64,000 bases of DNA, from NCBI RefSeq assembly GCF_030406325.1, contig NZ_JAUEQY010000007.1:248001-312000 (forward strand), given 5' to 3'. Positions 44,065-52,927 of this stretch are shown here, one piece after another. The DNA comes from Actinomadura sp. DC4 (lineage in GTDB: Bacteria > Actinomycetota > Actinomycetes > Streptosporangiales > Streptosporangiaceae). Numbering within the stretch: position 1 is the first letter of the stretch; every line of letters starts with the position of its first letter. The translations under genes were made by a program, and so were the position numbers. The notes below the pieces were generated by a model that was given only the letters and a program-made list of their open reading frames with translations, did not search any database and had not been told where the DNA came from.

Positions 44065-44919
44065 ATGAACGCGACGACGATCGGGCTTCTGCATCCCGGG
44101 CGGATGGGGGCGGCGATGGGGCGGGAGCTCGTGGGCAACGGCCATCGCGTCCTCTGGCAGCCGGACGGGAGGAGCGCCGCGACCGCCGAGCGGGCCGGCA
44201 AGGCCGGGCTCGAACAGGCCGGCGACCTCGCCTCGGCCTGTGACGTGATCATCTCGCTCTGCCCGCCCGCGAACGCCGAGCAGGTGGCCGAAGGCGTGGC
44301 CGCGACCGCGTTCGGCGGCGTCTTCGTCGAGGCCAACGCGATCAGCCCGGCCCGCGCCCGGCGGATCGGGGGACTGGCGGACCGCGTCGTCGACGGCTGC
44401 GTGATCGGCTCGCCGCCCTCGGCCGGCAACGTCGCGCGCCTCTACCTGTCCGGCCCGGAGCGGGACGTCGCGACGGTCGCCGCCCTGTTCGCCGGCACCG
44501 CCGTCGAGGCCTCCGTGATCGAGGGCGGGATCGGCCAGGCCTCGGCGCTGAAGATGGCCTACGGCTCGTACACGAAGGCGACGGGCGCGCTCGCGGCGGT
44601 GTCCCACGCCCTCGCCGCGACGTACGGCGTCGGCGACGAGCTGCTCACCGAGGCGCGCAAGATCACCGGCCACCAGCTCGCCGCGCCGGGCAACCTGCCC
44701 GGCGTCGCCGCCCGCGCGTGGCGGTGGGCGCCGGAGATGGACGAGGTCGCCGCGACGCTCGCCGACGCCGGCCTGCCATCCGAGCTGGCCGAGGGCGCCG
44801 CCGCGGTGTTCCGGCGGTGGGACGAGGACCGGGACGACTTCGAGCTCGCTCTCCCCGAGACCCTCGCCCACCTGCGCGCGGCCGGTCTCAGTGATAGAAG
44901 TACGGATCCAGCACGCTGA
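44065..44919 (+). CDS. NAD(P)-dependent oxidoreductase, beta-hydroxyacid dehydrogenase-like (DUF1932)
   Basis: A 284-residue protein. An N-terminal Rossmann fold (TIGLLHPGRMGAAMGREL) is followed by a helical C-terminal domain of DUF1932 type (IGQASALKMAYGSYTKAT, where Lys is the catalytic candidate). The substrate is unknown. GAGAAAGG precedes the ATG. Its 3' end overlaps the convergent DUF4242 gene by 32 bases. The same general family is represented by glxR at 14.8 kb, but the two are not close. Confidence 0.82.
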   Translation: MNATTIGLLHPGRMGAAMGRELVGNGHRVLWQPDGRSAATAERAGKAGLEQAGDLASACDVIISLCPPANAEQVAEGVAATAFGGVFVEANAISPARARRIGGLADRVVDGCVIGSPPSAGNVARLYLSGPERDVATVAALFAGTAVEASVIEGGIGQASALKMAYGSYTKATGALAAVSHALAATYGVGDELLTEARKITGHQLAAPGNLPGVAARAWRWAPEMDEVAATLADAGLPSELAEGAAAVFRRWDEDRDDFELALPETLAHLRAAGLSDRSTDPAR

Positions 44920-45160
44920 CCTCGGTGATCTGGTCGACCGGCAGGCCGTTCACCTCGGCCGCCTGCCGGATCGCGGCCGGGTTGGGGCCGTCGTACACGC
45001 AGTACGTCACGCTCTTGTCGGTGCTGACGTAGGAGTGCAGCCAGGTCACCCCGACTCCGGCGTTTCCGTCGACGACGCTGAGGCACGTCTTGGCCCCCTC
45101 GGCGTCCACGGGGATGTCGAGGCCACCGGAGAAGGTTCGCTGAACGATGTATCGCGGCAT
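44888..45160 (-). CDS. DUF4242 (SCO4226-like) small protein
   Basis: A 90-residue ferredoxin-like alpha-beta protein: MPRYIVQRTF, VTWLHSYVSTDKSVTYCVYD and PAAIRQAAEVNGLPVDQITE are typical of DUF4242. A Streptomyces member, SCO4226, is described as nickel-binding. ATG 45160 has AAAGGAG nine bases upstream; the GTG at 45178 would be too close to that site. Upstream lies the large LuxR-type regulator on the same strand, 66 bases away. Confidence 0.8.
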   Translation of the reverse strand: MPRYIVQRTFSGGLDIPVDAEGAKTCLSVVDGNAGVGVTWLHSYVSTDKSVTYCVYDGPNPAAIRQAAEVNGLPVDQITEVSVLDPYFYH

Positions 45161-45226
45161 GGTGCACGCTCCTTTCACCTGCGAGTCTCCGGCCGGTGAG
45201 CGGAGGCGGGCATCGGGAGCGACGCC

Positions 45227-47797
45227 CTACTTTTGCCGCGGCGGTGCCCCATCTTTGGCGTCGGCGCCGTCGGTCCAGCGCGCCGCCTCCTCCCGTGTCC
45301 GTACGCCGAGCTTGGCCAGGATCGCCGAGACGTGGTGGCCCACGGTCTTGTCCGCGATGTGCAGCCGGGCCGCGATGCCGGCGTTGCGCAGCCCTTCGCG
45401 CAGGAGGGCGAGGACCTCCAGCTCGCGCGAGGTCAGCCCGGCGGGGTGCGCTACGGTCGCGCGTCGCGGGCGCTTGTCCACGCCCAGGCTCCGCAGGCGC
45501 CGCGCCACCATCTCGGCGGCCGGCCGCGCCCCGAGCCGCTGCAGGCGCTCGAGCGCGGCCAGCACCTCGGTGACGTCCGGGCCGGCCGCACGGGCGACCG
45601 CCGCCTCGTACGGGCAGTCCAGCCGTTCCCAGGCCGCGGCGGCGCCGGCCCAGTCGCCCCCGGCCTCCAGAGCGTACGGCGTGTCGCCGTCCGGTGCGGC
45701 GCCGCCGGCCTGGTGGAGCCAGTGGCCCAGCTCGCCGGCCGCCCACCGGTGCCCGAGCCGTACGGCCAGCTCGTAGGTCTCCGTCACCAGCTCCGGGATC
45801 TCGGGCGTACGGCCGGACAGGTGGGCGAGTTCGGCGCGCCCGGCCGCGACCGGCCACAGGCGCTGCAGGTCCATGGTCCGCAGCGCGAGGTCCCACGCCT
45901 CGCCGAGCGACGCCTCCGCGTCCGGCTCGCCCCGGCGGACGCGCAGCCGGCCGAGCGTGGTGAGCGCGACGATGCGGCCCGGGGGCGTCCGGGCGGGCGG
46001 CGCGGCGGCGAGCACCTCGGCCGCCGCGGTCCATCGCCCGCGCTCGAAGAGCACCCGGGCGAGCCACGCCACCGCGTAGCGGTGATGGCCGTCCAGGTCG
46101 CGCTGCTCGCACCACACGGCGCACTCGCGCAGCCAGCGCTCGGCCACGTCGTAGAGGCGGATCTCCCCCGCGCCCGAGCCGAGGTTGGCCAGCGCGGAGG
46201 CCGCCGCGCCGTCGTCGCCGGCCCGGCGCGCCACCTCCAGGCTCCGCCGCAGGGTGGCCTCGGCCGGCCCGGGCTCGGTGAACCACTGCGCCGAGCCGAC
46301 CGCGTTGAGCGCCTGGGCGAGCAGCGGCGCGTCGCCGATCCGCTCGGTGAGCTCCACCGCACGGGTGCCGGTCTCGATCGCGCCCGGAATGTCGCGGGCG
46401 AGCATGAGCAGGTACGCCGACCAGGTGTACGCGGCGGCCAGCGGGCGCCGCGGCCGGTCCGGGTCGAGCATCGCGAGGGAGGCCCGTACGGACGCGTGCG
46501 CGTCTTCGGAGCGGCCCGCCCGCCACAGATAGCAGGAGCGCAGCGCGAGCAGCGCCGCCTCCCGGTCCGCCGCACCGATCCGCCGCCACAGGTCCAGGGC
46601 GCGGCCGGAGGACTCCAGTGCGGCGGTGTCGCGGTCGACGTTCGCGCACGCGACGCCGTACCGTTCGAGCAGCTCGGCGCGCTCGCGCAGGTCGGCCGGC
46701 TCGTCCGTGGCGAACCTCAGAGCGCGTTCGTACTGGTCGGCCGCCTGCCGGTGGGACCCGGCCGCCGCCGCGCGCTCGGCCGCGGCCTGGGCGTGCGCCA
46801 GCACCGCCGGGCCGTCTCCCGCTCCCTCGGCGTGGTGGGCGAGCCGCGCCGGGTCGGACTCGGTACGGGCGGCCAGGCGCGCGAGCACCATCGCGTGCAG
46901 GGCCGTACGCCGGGCGGGCGGGATGGCCCGCTCGACGGAGAGCCGGGCCAGCTCGTGGCGGAAGCGGACGCCGGCGTCCTCGCCGACGAGCATCCCGGCG
47001 CGTACGCAGGCGTCGACGGCGTCCCGCGCGTCCCCGCCGCCCGGCAGCTCCAAGGCGTCGAAGAGGTACAGCTCCGCGTGGTCGGGGACGACGGCGGCCG
47101 CGTCGAGCGCGGCGCGGGCGTCGGCCCCGAGCACCGCCGCGCGGGCGAGCACCGCGTCGCGTACGGTCGCGGGCGCCGCGGGGCCGGGGTCGGCGAGCAC
47201 CTCGGTGACGAAGAACGGGTTGCCGCCCGTACGGGCGTGGATCTCGCGCGGGTCCAGGTCGTACGGCCCGGCGAGGCGGGCGACCGCCTCGGGAGACAGG
47301 GGCCGCAGCCGGATGCGGCTCGCCTCACCGGCCAGCGAGCCGAGCAGGCCGAGCAGCGGGTGGTCGGGGCCCAGTTCGTCGTCGCGGTGGGTGATGACGA
47401 GCAGCCCGGGTGTGCCGCCGACCCGGCGCCCGGCGAAGACCAGCAGGTCCAGAGTCGCCTCGTCGGCCCAGTGGACGTCCTCCACCACGACCGTACGGCC
47501 CGAGGCCAGGACGTCGAGGAAGGCGCTGAACCGGTCGTAGCGGGCGGAGTCGGCGGCCATGACCCGGGCCAGCTCGCCGCCGGCGGTCCGCGCGATGTCG
47601 CGCAGCGGCCCGAGCGTACGGGGCGTGCGCAGCGCGTCGCATCCGCCGCGGAGCACGCCGTCGTGGGCCTCCGCGAACGCCGTGAGCAGGGCGGTCTTGC
47701 CGATCCCGGCCTCGCCGGCGACCAGCACGACCCGGCCACCCTCCCGGCGGGCCCCCGCCAGCGCGGCGAGTGCGTCCTCCCGCTCCAGCAGGTCCAT
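45227..47797 (-). CDS. Large ATP-binding LuxR-family (LAL) transcriptional regulator
   Basis: An 856-residue LAL regulator. The N-terminal AAA/STAND ATPase has Walker A AGEAGIGKTALL (near 27-38), Walker B VVVEDVHWADE and the GGNPFFVTEVL motif. A long helical TPR-like middle (QAADQYERALRFATDE and similar) binds effectors or partners. The C-terminal LuxR helix-turn-helix is at GLTSRELEVLALLREGLRNA to VGHHVSAILAKLGV. The frame starts at ATG 47797. LAL proteins often activate secondary metabolism, so it is a candidate activator of the encapsulin cluster, but nothing in the sequence proves that link. Confidence 0.92.
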   Translation of the reverse strand: MDLLEREDALAALAGARREGGRVVLVAGEAGIGKTALLTAFAEAHDGVLRGGCDALRTPRTLGPLRDIARTAGGELARVMAADSARYDRFSAFLDVLASGRTVVVEDVHWADEATLDLLVFAGRRVGGTPGLLVITHRDDELGPDHPLLGLLGSLAGEASRIRLRPLSPEAVARLAGPYDLDPREIHARTGGNPFFVTEVLADPGPAAPATVRDAVLARAAVLGADARAALDAAAVVPDHAELYLFDALELPGGGDARDAVDACVRAGMLVGEDAGVRFRHELARLSVERAIPPARRTALHAMVLARLAARTESDPARLAHHAEGAGDGPAVLAHAQAAAERAAAAGSHRQAADQYERALRFATDEPADLRERAELLERYGVACANVDRDTAALESSGRALDLWRRIGAADREAALLALRSCYLWRAGRSEDAHASVRASLAMLDPDRPRRPLAAAYTWSAYLLMLARDIPGAIETGTRAVELTERIGDAPLLAQALNAVGSAQWFTEPGPAEATLRRSLEVARRAGDDGAAASALANLGSGAGEIRLYDVAERWLRECAVWCEQRDLDGHHRYAVAWLARVLFERGRWTAAAEVLAAAPPARTPPGRIVALTTLGRLRVRRGEPDAEASLGEAWDLALRTMDLQRLWPVAAGRAELAHLSGRTPEIPELVTETYELAVRLGHRWAAGELGHWLHQAGGAAPDGDTPYALEAGGDWAGAAAAWERLDCPYEAAVARAAGPDVTEVLAALERLQRLGARPAAEMVARRLRSLGVDKRPRRATVAHPAGLTSRELEVLALLREGLRNAGIAARLHIADKTVGHHVSAILAKLGVRTREEAARWTDGADAKDGAPPRQK

Positions 47798-47818
47798 GGG
47801 CCGGATCGTATCCGCCGG

Positions 47819-48673
47819 TCAGACTTTTCGCCCGACGCCGGCGAGGAGCCAGCCGGTGGGCTCCCGGTACGGGCGGTCGGGACGCCAGAGCGGGGCCTCG
47901 ACCAGGCCCGGTTCGAGGAGGACCAGGTCGCCGAAGAGGGCCTCGATCGCCGCGGCGGACCGTTCGGCCATCGGGATGCCGAAGGACGTGGCGAAGGCGG
48001 CGGCCACGGCCCGGTCCTCGGCGGGCCTCCCGTCGGGGTTGTAGTGCGAGAGCACGACGTGGCTGCCGGGCGGCACGGCCGAGACGAAGGTCTTCACCAG
48101 CCCGGTGGGGTCGTCCTCGTCGGCGATGTGGTGCAGGAGCGAGGTCATCACGATGCCGACCGGCCGGTCGAAGTCGATCAGGGTCGTCGTCGTGGGATGG
48201 GTGAGGACGTCACGCGGGTGGCGCACGTCCGCGTCGAACGCGGCGGCGACGGAGGAGCTGGACAGCAGCGCCTGGTAGTGGTTGACGATCACCGGGCAGT
48301 TGTCGACGTAGACGACGGTGGCGGACGGGTCGGCGGCGTGCACGAGGTCGTGCACGTTGCCCCGGCCCGGCAGCCCGCAGCCGAGGTCCAGGAACTGCCG
48401 GACACCGGCGTCGAGCAGATGGCGTACGGCCCGGCGCATGAAGCGGCGGTTCTCGAGGACCGCGGCTAACGACGTCGGCAGGGCCTCCTGCACCTGTTCC
48501 GCGGCCTCGCGGTCGGCCAGGTAATTGTCCTTGCCGCCGAGCGCATAGTCGAACATCCGCGCGTCATTCGGCGCGGACGCGTCGAAACGCTGGTGTGCGC
48601 TGAAATGGTCGATGATGCCGAGACCTCCGGATATGGGAACGGAGAGCGCGGGATCACTGATTATAGGCGGCAA
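47819..48673 (-). CDS. SAM-dependent methyltransferase (DUF574 family)
   Basis: An actinobacterial DUF574-type methyltransferase: ARMFDYALGGKDNYLADREA, QFLDLGCGLPGRGNVHD (SAM-binding), VVYVDNCPVIV and SHYNPDG are signatures. Targets of this very expanded family are mostly unknown. The start is uncertain. TTG 48673 gives 284 residues, but a -10-like TATAAT lies within its first codons. A GGAGGT site is followed by ATCATC at 48616-48611, where the family usually starts, with no standard start codon. Expect the true N terminus near 48616. Confidence 0.83.
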   Translation of the reverse strand: MPPIISDPALSVPISGGLGIIDHFSAHQRFDASAPNDARMFDYALGGKDNYLADREAAEQVQEALPTSLAAVLENRRFMRRAVRHLLDAGVRQFLDLGCGLPGRGNVHDLVHAADPSATVVYVDNCPVIVNHYQALLSSSSVAAAFDADVRHPRDVLTHPTTTTLIDFDRPVGIVMTSLLHHIADEDDPTGLVKTFVSAVPPGSHVVLSHYNPDGRPAEDRAVAAAFATSFGIPMAERSAAAIEALFGDLVLLEPGLVEAPLWRPDRPYREPTGWLLAGVGRKV

Positions 48674-48711
48674 TGGTTCATCGGTGGTGATTCAACCGCC
48701 GGGTTCCATGC

Positions 48712-48742
48712 TTGACATGACTTTTGGCAAGCTCGGTGTATC
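48712..48742 (+). promoter_or_regulatory. Promoter of the HemK2-like methyltransferase gene
   Basis: TTGACA at 48712-48717 with GTGTAT at 48736-48741 (18 bp) or TGTATC one base on. Transcription would begin around 48748, about 25 bases before the GTG start. Confidence 0.5.
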
Positions 48743-48772
48743 TCCGGGGCCGACCTGCGGTATCTGCTGGTT

Positions 48773-49417
48773 GTGTGGTTGTTCCGGCCGCCGGGCGTCT
48801 ACCGGCCTCAGGGCGAGACCTGGTTTCTCGCCGACACCTTTCGTACCGCGACGGCCGTACGACTCGGTGACTCGGTGCTCGATATCGGCACCGGGACCGG
48901 CGCGCTCGCCGTCATCGCGGCGCGCGTGGGCGCCGCCCGGGTCGTCGCGGTCGACATCAGCCGGCGGGCCGTCATCGCCGCGTGGGTCAACGCGCGGATG
49001 CGGCGGCTACCGGTTCGCGCCCGGCGAAGCGACCTGTTCGCGGCCCTGGGCGAGGAGTCCTTCGACGTCATCGTGGCCAATCCTCCGTCCGTGTGCGCGG
49101 AGGACGCCGCCGGGCGCAGTGCCTGGTGCGGCGGGCCCAGCGGCCGCGCGGTGCTGGACCCGCTGTGCGCGGCGGTGCCGGACCGGCTGGCGCCCGGCGG
49201 CACGCTCCTGATCGTGCACTCGACGCTGTGCGGCGTACCGGAGACGCTGGAGAGCCTGCGTTCGGCGGGGCTCAAGGCGGCGGTGATCGCCCGGCGCCGC
49301 GAGCCGTTCGGCCCGCTGATGCAGGCCGCGGCCGAGGACCTGGAGACGCGCGGGCTGATCGGCCGCGGGCAGCGGTACGAGGAGCTGGTGGTGATCCGTG
49401 CCGATCGGCCCGAGTGA
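48773..49417 (+). CDS. HemK2/MTQ2-family protein methyltransferase
   Basis: A 214-residue class I methyltransferase. LFRPPGVYRPQGETWFLAD begins the protein, VLDIGTGTGALAVIAA is the SAM loop, and VIVANPPSV is the NPP(Y/x) motif of N5-glutamine or amino methyltransferases. GTG 48773 fits the family N terminus, though no strong ribosome site is seen. It overlaps the CDGSH gene by 20 bases. The set HemK2-like, CDGSH, HO-like redox enzyme and carboxylate-amine ligase recurs in actinomycetes, but its joint purpose is not known. Confidence 0.85.
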   Translation: MWLFRPPGVYRPQGETWFLADTFRTATAVRLGDSVLDIGTGTGALAVIAARVGAARVVAVDISRRAVIAAWVNARMRRLPVRARRSDLFAALGEESFDVIVANPPSVCAEDAAGRSAWCGGPSGRAVLDPLCAAVPDRLAPGGTLLIVHSTLCGVPETLESLRSAGLKAAVIARRREPFGPLMQAAAEDLETRGLIGRGQRYEELVVIRADRPE

Positions 49418-49607
49418 GGCCGTACGGCGCCGCGTGGTGCTCGTACCGGGCGGGCCGATGCTGATCGAGGGTCCGGTCGAGATCGTGCTCGCCGACGGGA
49501 GCACGATCGTGTCCGACCGCTTCGTGGTGGCCGTGTGCGCCTGCCGGCGCAGCCGCCGCTTCCCGATCTGCGACGCCAGCCATCGCCGCGGGCACCGGCG
49601 CGTTTAA
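49398..49607 (+). CDS. CDGSH-type iron-sulfur protein
   Basis: A 69-residue protein with the 2Fe-2S ligand set CACRRSRRFPICDASH (three Cys and one His; the usual CDGSH reads CDASH). GTG 49398 lies inside the methyltransferase gene. Its TAA stop directly abuts the stop of the convergent HO-like gene with no base between them. Confidence 0.85.
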   Translation: MPIGPSEAVRRRVVLVPGGPMLIEGPVEIVLADGSTIVSDRFVVAVCACRRSRRFPICDASHRRGHRRV

Positions 49608-50603
49608 TTAACGCAGTGACGACCGGCCCGTGCGCCAGTGGGTCAGCAGGTGCTCGCTGAGACGGCTCTCCAGCAGTTCGGTCGCCTGGACGCCCAGCAC
49701 CACGTCCGCCGCCAGATCGGGCTCGCGGGCGAGGAGGTCGCCGATCACGTCGTTCCGCAGCACCTGCTCGTGCACCGCGTCGGCCTCGACGTGCTCGGTG
49801 TAGAAGAGCGTGCAGCGCGGCCCTGCGCCCAGGCGTTCGAGGGCGTCCGCCATGCGCTGGGCGCTGGGCGAGGTGGTGATCTCGGCCGCGGCGAAGTTGC
49901 CGACCAGGGCGCCGCGCAGCGCCCGGTGCAGGCCGAACATCGAGATCATGTTCACCGTCGCCAGCGTCACGGCGGGGACGGCGTCCAGGTAGTGGCCGTA
50001 GGACGAGTCGAGGCCCGCGTCCCGCATCAGGTCCGCGAAGAGCCGCGCGTGCATCCGCTCCTCGCGTCCGCCGCCGTACTCGTCGAACTCCACCGCGACG
50101 AGCGCGGCCTTCGCCCGGCCGCGCAGGCGCGGGATCACCCACGCGTGCGGGTCGGCCTCCTTGAGGTGGTAGAGCGAGCGGTGGGCGAGGAACTCCCTGA
50201 GCTGCCACCACTCCCCCGCCTCCCGCAGGTGGCCTGAGACGCCCGTCTCCCCGGGGGGTTCGTCGATGACGTTCCGCAGCGCCGCCTCGACGTCGTCGCC
50301 GCCGGGCAGTTCGGCGCGCAGGGCGGACAGGAAGCGTCGCTCCATGACGCCGCGCAGGCGCAGCAGCCCGGGGTTCCACTCCCAGCCGGGGTCGACTCCC
50401 CCGAAGCCCTGGTAGTGCAGCTCGTAGCAGGTGTAGAGCGCGAGCTGGAGGTCCTCGCCGAACCCGTCGGCCGCCCGGCCGCCGGCTGTGGCCAGCGGGC
50501 CCTCCGAACGGTCGCGCAGCGCGGCGACGACCGCCTCCGACAGCGGGCCGCGCGGCGTGGGCAGCACGGCGGCCTTCTCCGCGATCCGGGCGTCGGTGAT
50601 CAT
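49608..50603 (-). CDS. Iron-containing redox enzyme of the haem-oxygenase-like fold
   Basis: A 331-residue helical protein of the HO-like diiron family. Probable iron ligands lie in YTCYELHYQGF, VEFDEYGGGREERMHARLF and FYTEHVEADAVHEQ, where Glu, Asp and His are spaced along helices. Reactions in this family include oxidative decarboxylation and N-oxygenation; the substrate here is unknown. ATG 50603 has GGAGGAGG upstream and overlaps the upstream ligase stop by one base (TGATG), so the two are coupled. Confidence 0.85.
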   Translation of the reverse strand: MITDARIAEKAAVLPTPRGPLSEAVVAALRDRSEGPLATAGGRAADGFGEDLQLALYTCYELHYQGFGGVDPGWEWNPGLLRLRGVMERRFLSALRAELPGGDDVEAALRNVIDEPPGETGVSGHLREAGEWWQLREFLAHRSLYHLKEADPHAWVIPRLRGRAKAALVAVEFDEYGGGREERMHARLFADLMRDAGLDSSYGHYLDAVPAVTLATVNMISMFGLHRALRGALVGNFAAAEITTSPSAQRMADALERLGAGPRCTLFYTEHVEADAVHEQVLRNDVIGDLLAREPDLAADVVLGVQATELLESRLSEHLLTHWRTGRSSLR

Positions 50604-51802
50604 CAGCCTCCTCCTGTCTGCCGTACGAGCATGTCGACGACGCCGGGCAGGCCGTCCGCCGCGGCGTCGCGCTGGCGGACCGCGCCCGTACCCCGGTGCC
50701 GTACCTCTCTGACCAGGGCGTTCACCACCGCCTCGTCTCCGGCATCCTCCAGCGCGGGCCGTACGCGGACGAGCAGTTCGTCCAGCAGCCACGTCGCGGG
50801 GACGCGGCGCTCGTCGACGGGGTGGATGCCCGGCCCGTCGAGCCCGTGGCGGGCCGCGGACCAGAGGGCGGTGGCGCAGACCTGATCGGCGACCGGTGGC
50901 GCCTCGCGGCCCGCGGCGAGGTCGTCCAGGGCGGTGCGTACCAGGGCGCGTACGAGCGCGGCCTGCAGGACCGCCTCGTCGACCGTGGGCGCCGTGTCGG
51001 CCGCCCGTACCTCCACGGTGGGCAGCCGCGGCGAGGGCCGGGCCAGCCAGTAGGTCGTGGTCCGGTCCGCGAGGACGCCGAGGTCGACCAGCCGCTCCAG
51101 CCGCCGGTCGTACTCGGCCGCCGAGCCGGACCACGGCGGCACGCCGAACCCGGGAAACCGCGCCTGGGTCTGGACGCGCCAGCTCCCGTAGCCGGAGTCG
51201 CACCCCCGGTCGAAGGGCGAGTTGGCCGACAGGGCGAGAAGCGTCGGCAGCCAGGGGCGCAGATGGTTGACGACCGCGACGGCCAGCTCGGGATCGGGCA
51301 CGCCGACGTGCACATGGCAGCCGCACGCCTCGTAGCCCGCCACCGCCCCGGCCAGGATCTCGCTGACCCGCGCGAAGTGCTCGCCCGGCATGAACGGGGC
51401 CGTGGGCCCGGCCAGCACCGGGATGCCGGTGGCGACGAGCCGCACCCCTTCGGCGACGGCGGCCTTGGCGAGGCATTCTCGCGCCTCGGCGAGCTGACCG
51501 CGCAGACCCGGCAGGTCGGAGCAGACCCCGGTCGCGGCCTCGACCTGCGTGGCGACCAGCTCGGTCTGAAACGCGGTCTCCGGGACGGCCGACGTCTTGA
51601 TCGCGCGGGCCAGCACCGCGGCCGCCCGCGGCACCGTACGGCGGGTCTCGGTGTCGACGAGGAGGAACTCCTCCTCCACCCCCACCGTAAGACCGCTGAT
51701 GTTCCCCAGCGCGCACCTCCCCGGCAACCGACCGCGGAGGGCCCGAAGCGACGCGCCCCTGGCCCCTGTGAGCAGCAAAAATGCTCCGTTGGCCTGATTC
51801 AT
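50603..51802 (-). CDS. Carboxylate-amine ligase, glutamate-cysteine ligase type 2 (YbdK) family
   Basis: A protein of up to 399 residues. LTVGVEEEFLLVD is the family start motif, followed by ELVATQVEAATGVCSDL, GCHVHVGVPD (metal-binding) and STLWEVRAAD-like PTVEVRAADTAP. It forms an amide from a carboxylate and an amine using ATP; the gamma-glutamylcysteine reaction is only one possibility. ATG 51802 has no good ribosome site. Homologues start close to VGVEEE, so the native start may be the GTG at 51685. It is coupled to the HO-like redox gene. Confidence 0.85.
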   Translation of the reverse strand: MNQANGAFLLLTGARGASLRALRGRLPGRCALGNISGLTVGVEEEFLLVDTETRRTVPRAAAVLARAIKTSAVPETAFQTELVATQVEAATGVCSDLPGLRGQLAEARECLAKAAVAEGVRLVATGIPVLAGPTAPFMPGEHFARVSEILAGAVAGYEACGCHVHVGVPDPELAVAVVNHLRPWLPTLLALSANSPFDRGCDSGYGSWRVQTQARFPGFGVPPWSGSAAEYDRRLERLVDLGVLADRTTTYWLARPSPRLPTVEVRAADTAPTVDEAVLQAALVRALVRTALDDLAAGREAPPVADQVCATALWSAARHGLDGPGIHPVDERRVPATWLLDELLVRVRPALEDAGDEAVVNALVREVRHRGTGAVRQRDAAADGLPGVVDMLVRQTGGG

Positions 51803-51879
51803 GCCCGCAGAACCGGGCGCTGATGCGGTCCGGGGGTCCCGGAACGAGAGGCGGGCTCATGGGCGGAGCCTTTCGCGCC

Positions 51880-52310
51880 GGGGCGGGAGCCTGGGGGCGG
51901 CGCGGGCCATGGTGCGGGAGGGTCTCCTTGGGCGCCTGCCGGGCTTGGGCGCGGACGACCATCTGCGCCTTCAACCGGGCGCCGAGACAGCAGCCGCGAA
52001 TCCCTGTCCGAAGATCCAGGGGCGTCCTCGAATGCGCGGAACAGGGGGCATGCCGCGCTCCAGCGCGGGGCGAGCCGACCGCTCCGAACCAGAGCCGAGG
52101 GCATGTCCAGCTCCTGACCGAAAGTCAGATGCCGGGCCGGCACGCGGCCGGCGCCGCCTCCAGGCCGTTGTCGGAGGCGGGCCGCGTCTTACGAATCCCG
52201 AAGACGCAGGCCGATCCGAGCCAGGGCCGAAGACATGTCCAGCTCCTGACCGAAGGTCAGCGGCATGCGGTCGGCGCCGTTCTCGGCCGGTGGAACGGCA
52301 GGTGGGCCGT
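51880..52310 (-). pseudogene. Tandem decayed copies of a cytochrome P450 3' end
   Basis: Reading the minus strand, the haem-binding region of the P450 fragment at 52312 is echoed three more times in broken form: RHLTFGQELD near 52143, PLTFGQELD near 52260, and FGQG with CLGARLKAQMVVRAQARQAP in two frames at about 52010-51920. The 27 bases at 52102-52128 match 52234-52260 with one difference. All copies have lost Cys or frame. No intact gene exists between 51803 and 52311. Confidence 0.6.
52102..52260. repeat. 27-bp direct repeat pair, 132 bp apart
   Basis: 52102-52128 and 52234-52260 differ at a single base. They derive from duplicated P450 haem-loop sequence. Confidence 0.8.
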
Positions 52311-52311
52311 G

Positions 52312-52893
52312 TCAGCGCAGGAAGACCGGGAGGCGGCTCGGGCCGCGGAGCAGGAGGGTGTCCTTCCAGTCCGGCTCGCCGGCCAGGCCCAGCCGGGGTG
52401 CCCGCCGGGCCAGGGCGTGGAAGACGATCTGGGCCTCCAGCCGGGCCAGGGGCGCGCCGAGGCAGAAGTGCAGGCCCTGGCCGAAGGCGAGGTGCCGGGT
52501 CGGCGCGCGGCCGATGTCGAACCGTTCGGGGTCCTCGAAGGCGGCGGGGTCGCGGTTCGCGGCACCGATCAGCAGCAGCACCCGTGTGCCACGGGCCACG
52601 GTGCGGGCGAGTGTCGTCTCCATCAGGCGGGTGAGCTGGGCGTGGGGTTCGCGTAGCCCGGCCGCGAGTGTCTCCATCGCGTCCGGGTTGCGCACCGCGT
52701 ACAGCCAGAACTCCGCCTGCAGCGGGGCGAAGTCGGTGTCCTTGTCGGCGACCTCGACGAGGATCCGGCCGAGCGCCTTCGCCGAGTCCTCGATGCCGGC
52801 CTTCGCGTCGGCGTGGGCCTGGCTCGCCTCGTCGATCAGCGCACTGGACCGGGTGGTCAGCAGCTCGATGAACAGCTGCTCCTTGCCTCCGGT
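52312..52893 (-). pseudogene. In-frame chimera: TetR C-terminal domain fused to cytochrome P450 C-terminus
   Basis: One uninterrupted frame of about 193 codons, with no valid start after TGA 52896-52894. The first ~90 residues (GGKEQLFIELLTTRSSALID, ADKDTDFAPLQAEFWLYAVR) are the ligand domain of a TetR regulator lacking its DNA-binding part. From about QLTR onwards it becomes a P450: VARGTRVLLLIGAANRDPAA, FEDPERFDIGR and the haem loop FGQGLHFCLGAPLARLE. The join keeps the frame. A deletion between a tetR and a P450 gene is the simplest origin. A short product could only start at internal GTGs such as 52695. Confidence 0.7.
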
Positions 52894-52898
52894 TCACA

Positions 52899-52924
52899 AA
52901 CACTATTCAAATAGCGAACACTAT
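52899..52924. promoter_or_regulatory. Operator-like repeats next to the TetR remnant
   Basis: AACACTAT occurs at 52899-52906 and 52917-52924, and CTATT-CA-AATAG at 52903-52914 is an inverted repeat. The region is far more AT-rich than its surroundings. It is plausibly the original tetR operator, left behind after the deletion. Confidence 0.4.
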
Positions 52925-52927
52925 GTC

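Noticed and set aside
45233-48469. 1078-residue plus-strand frame opposite the LuxR-type regulator
   Set aside because: Antisense shadow crossing two real genes on the other strand.
51971-52903. 310-residue minus-strand protein spanning the P450 region
   Set aside because: Wrong frame relative to the recognisable TetR and P450 segments; Arg/Pro/Gly-rich.
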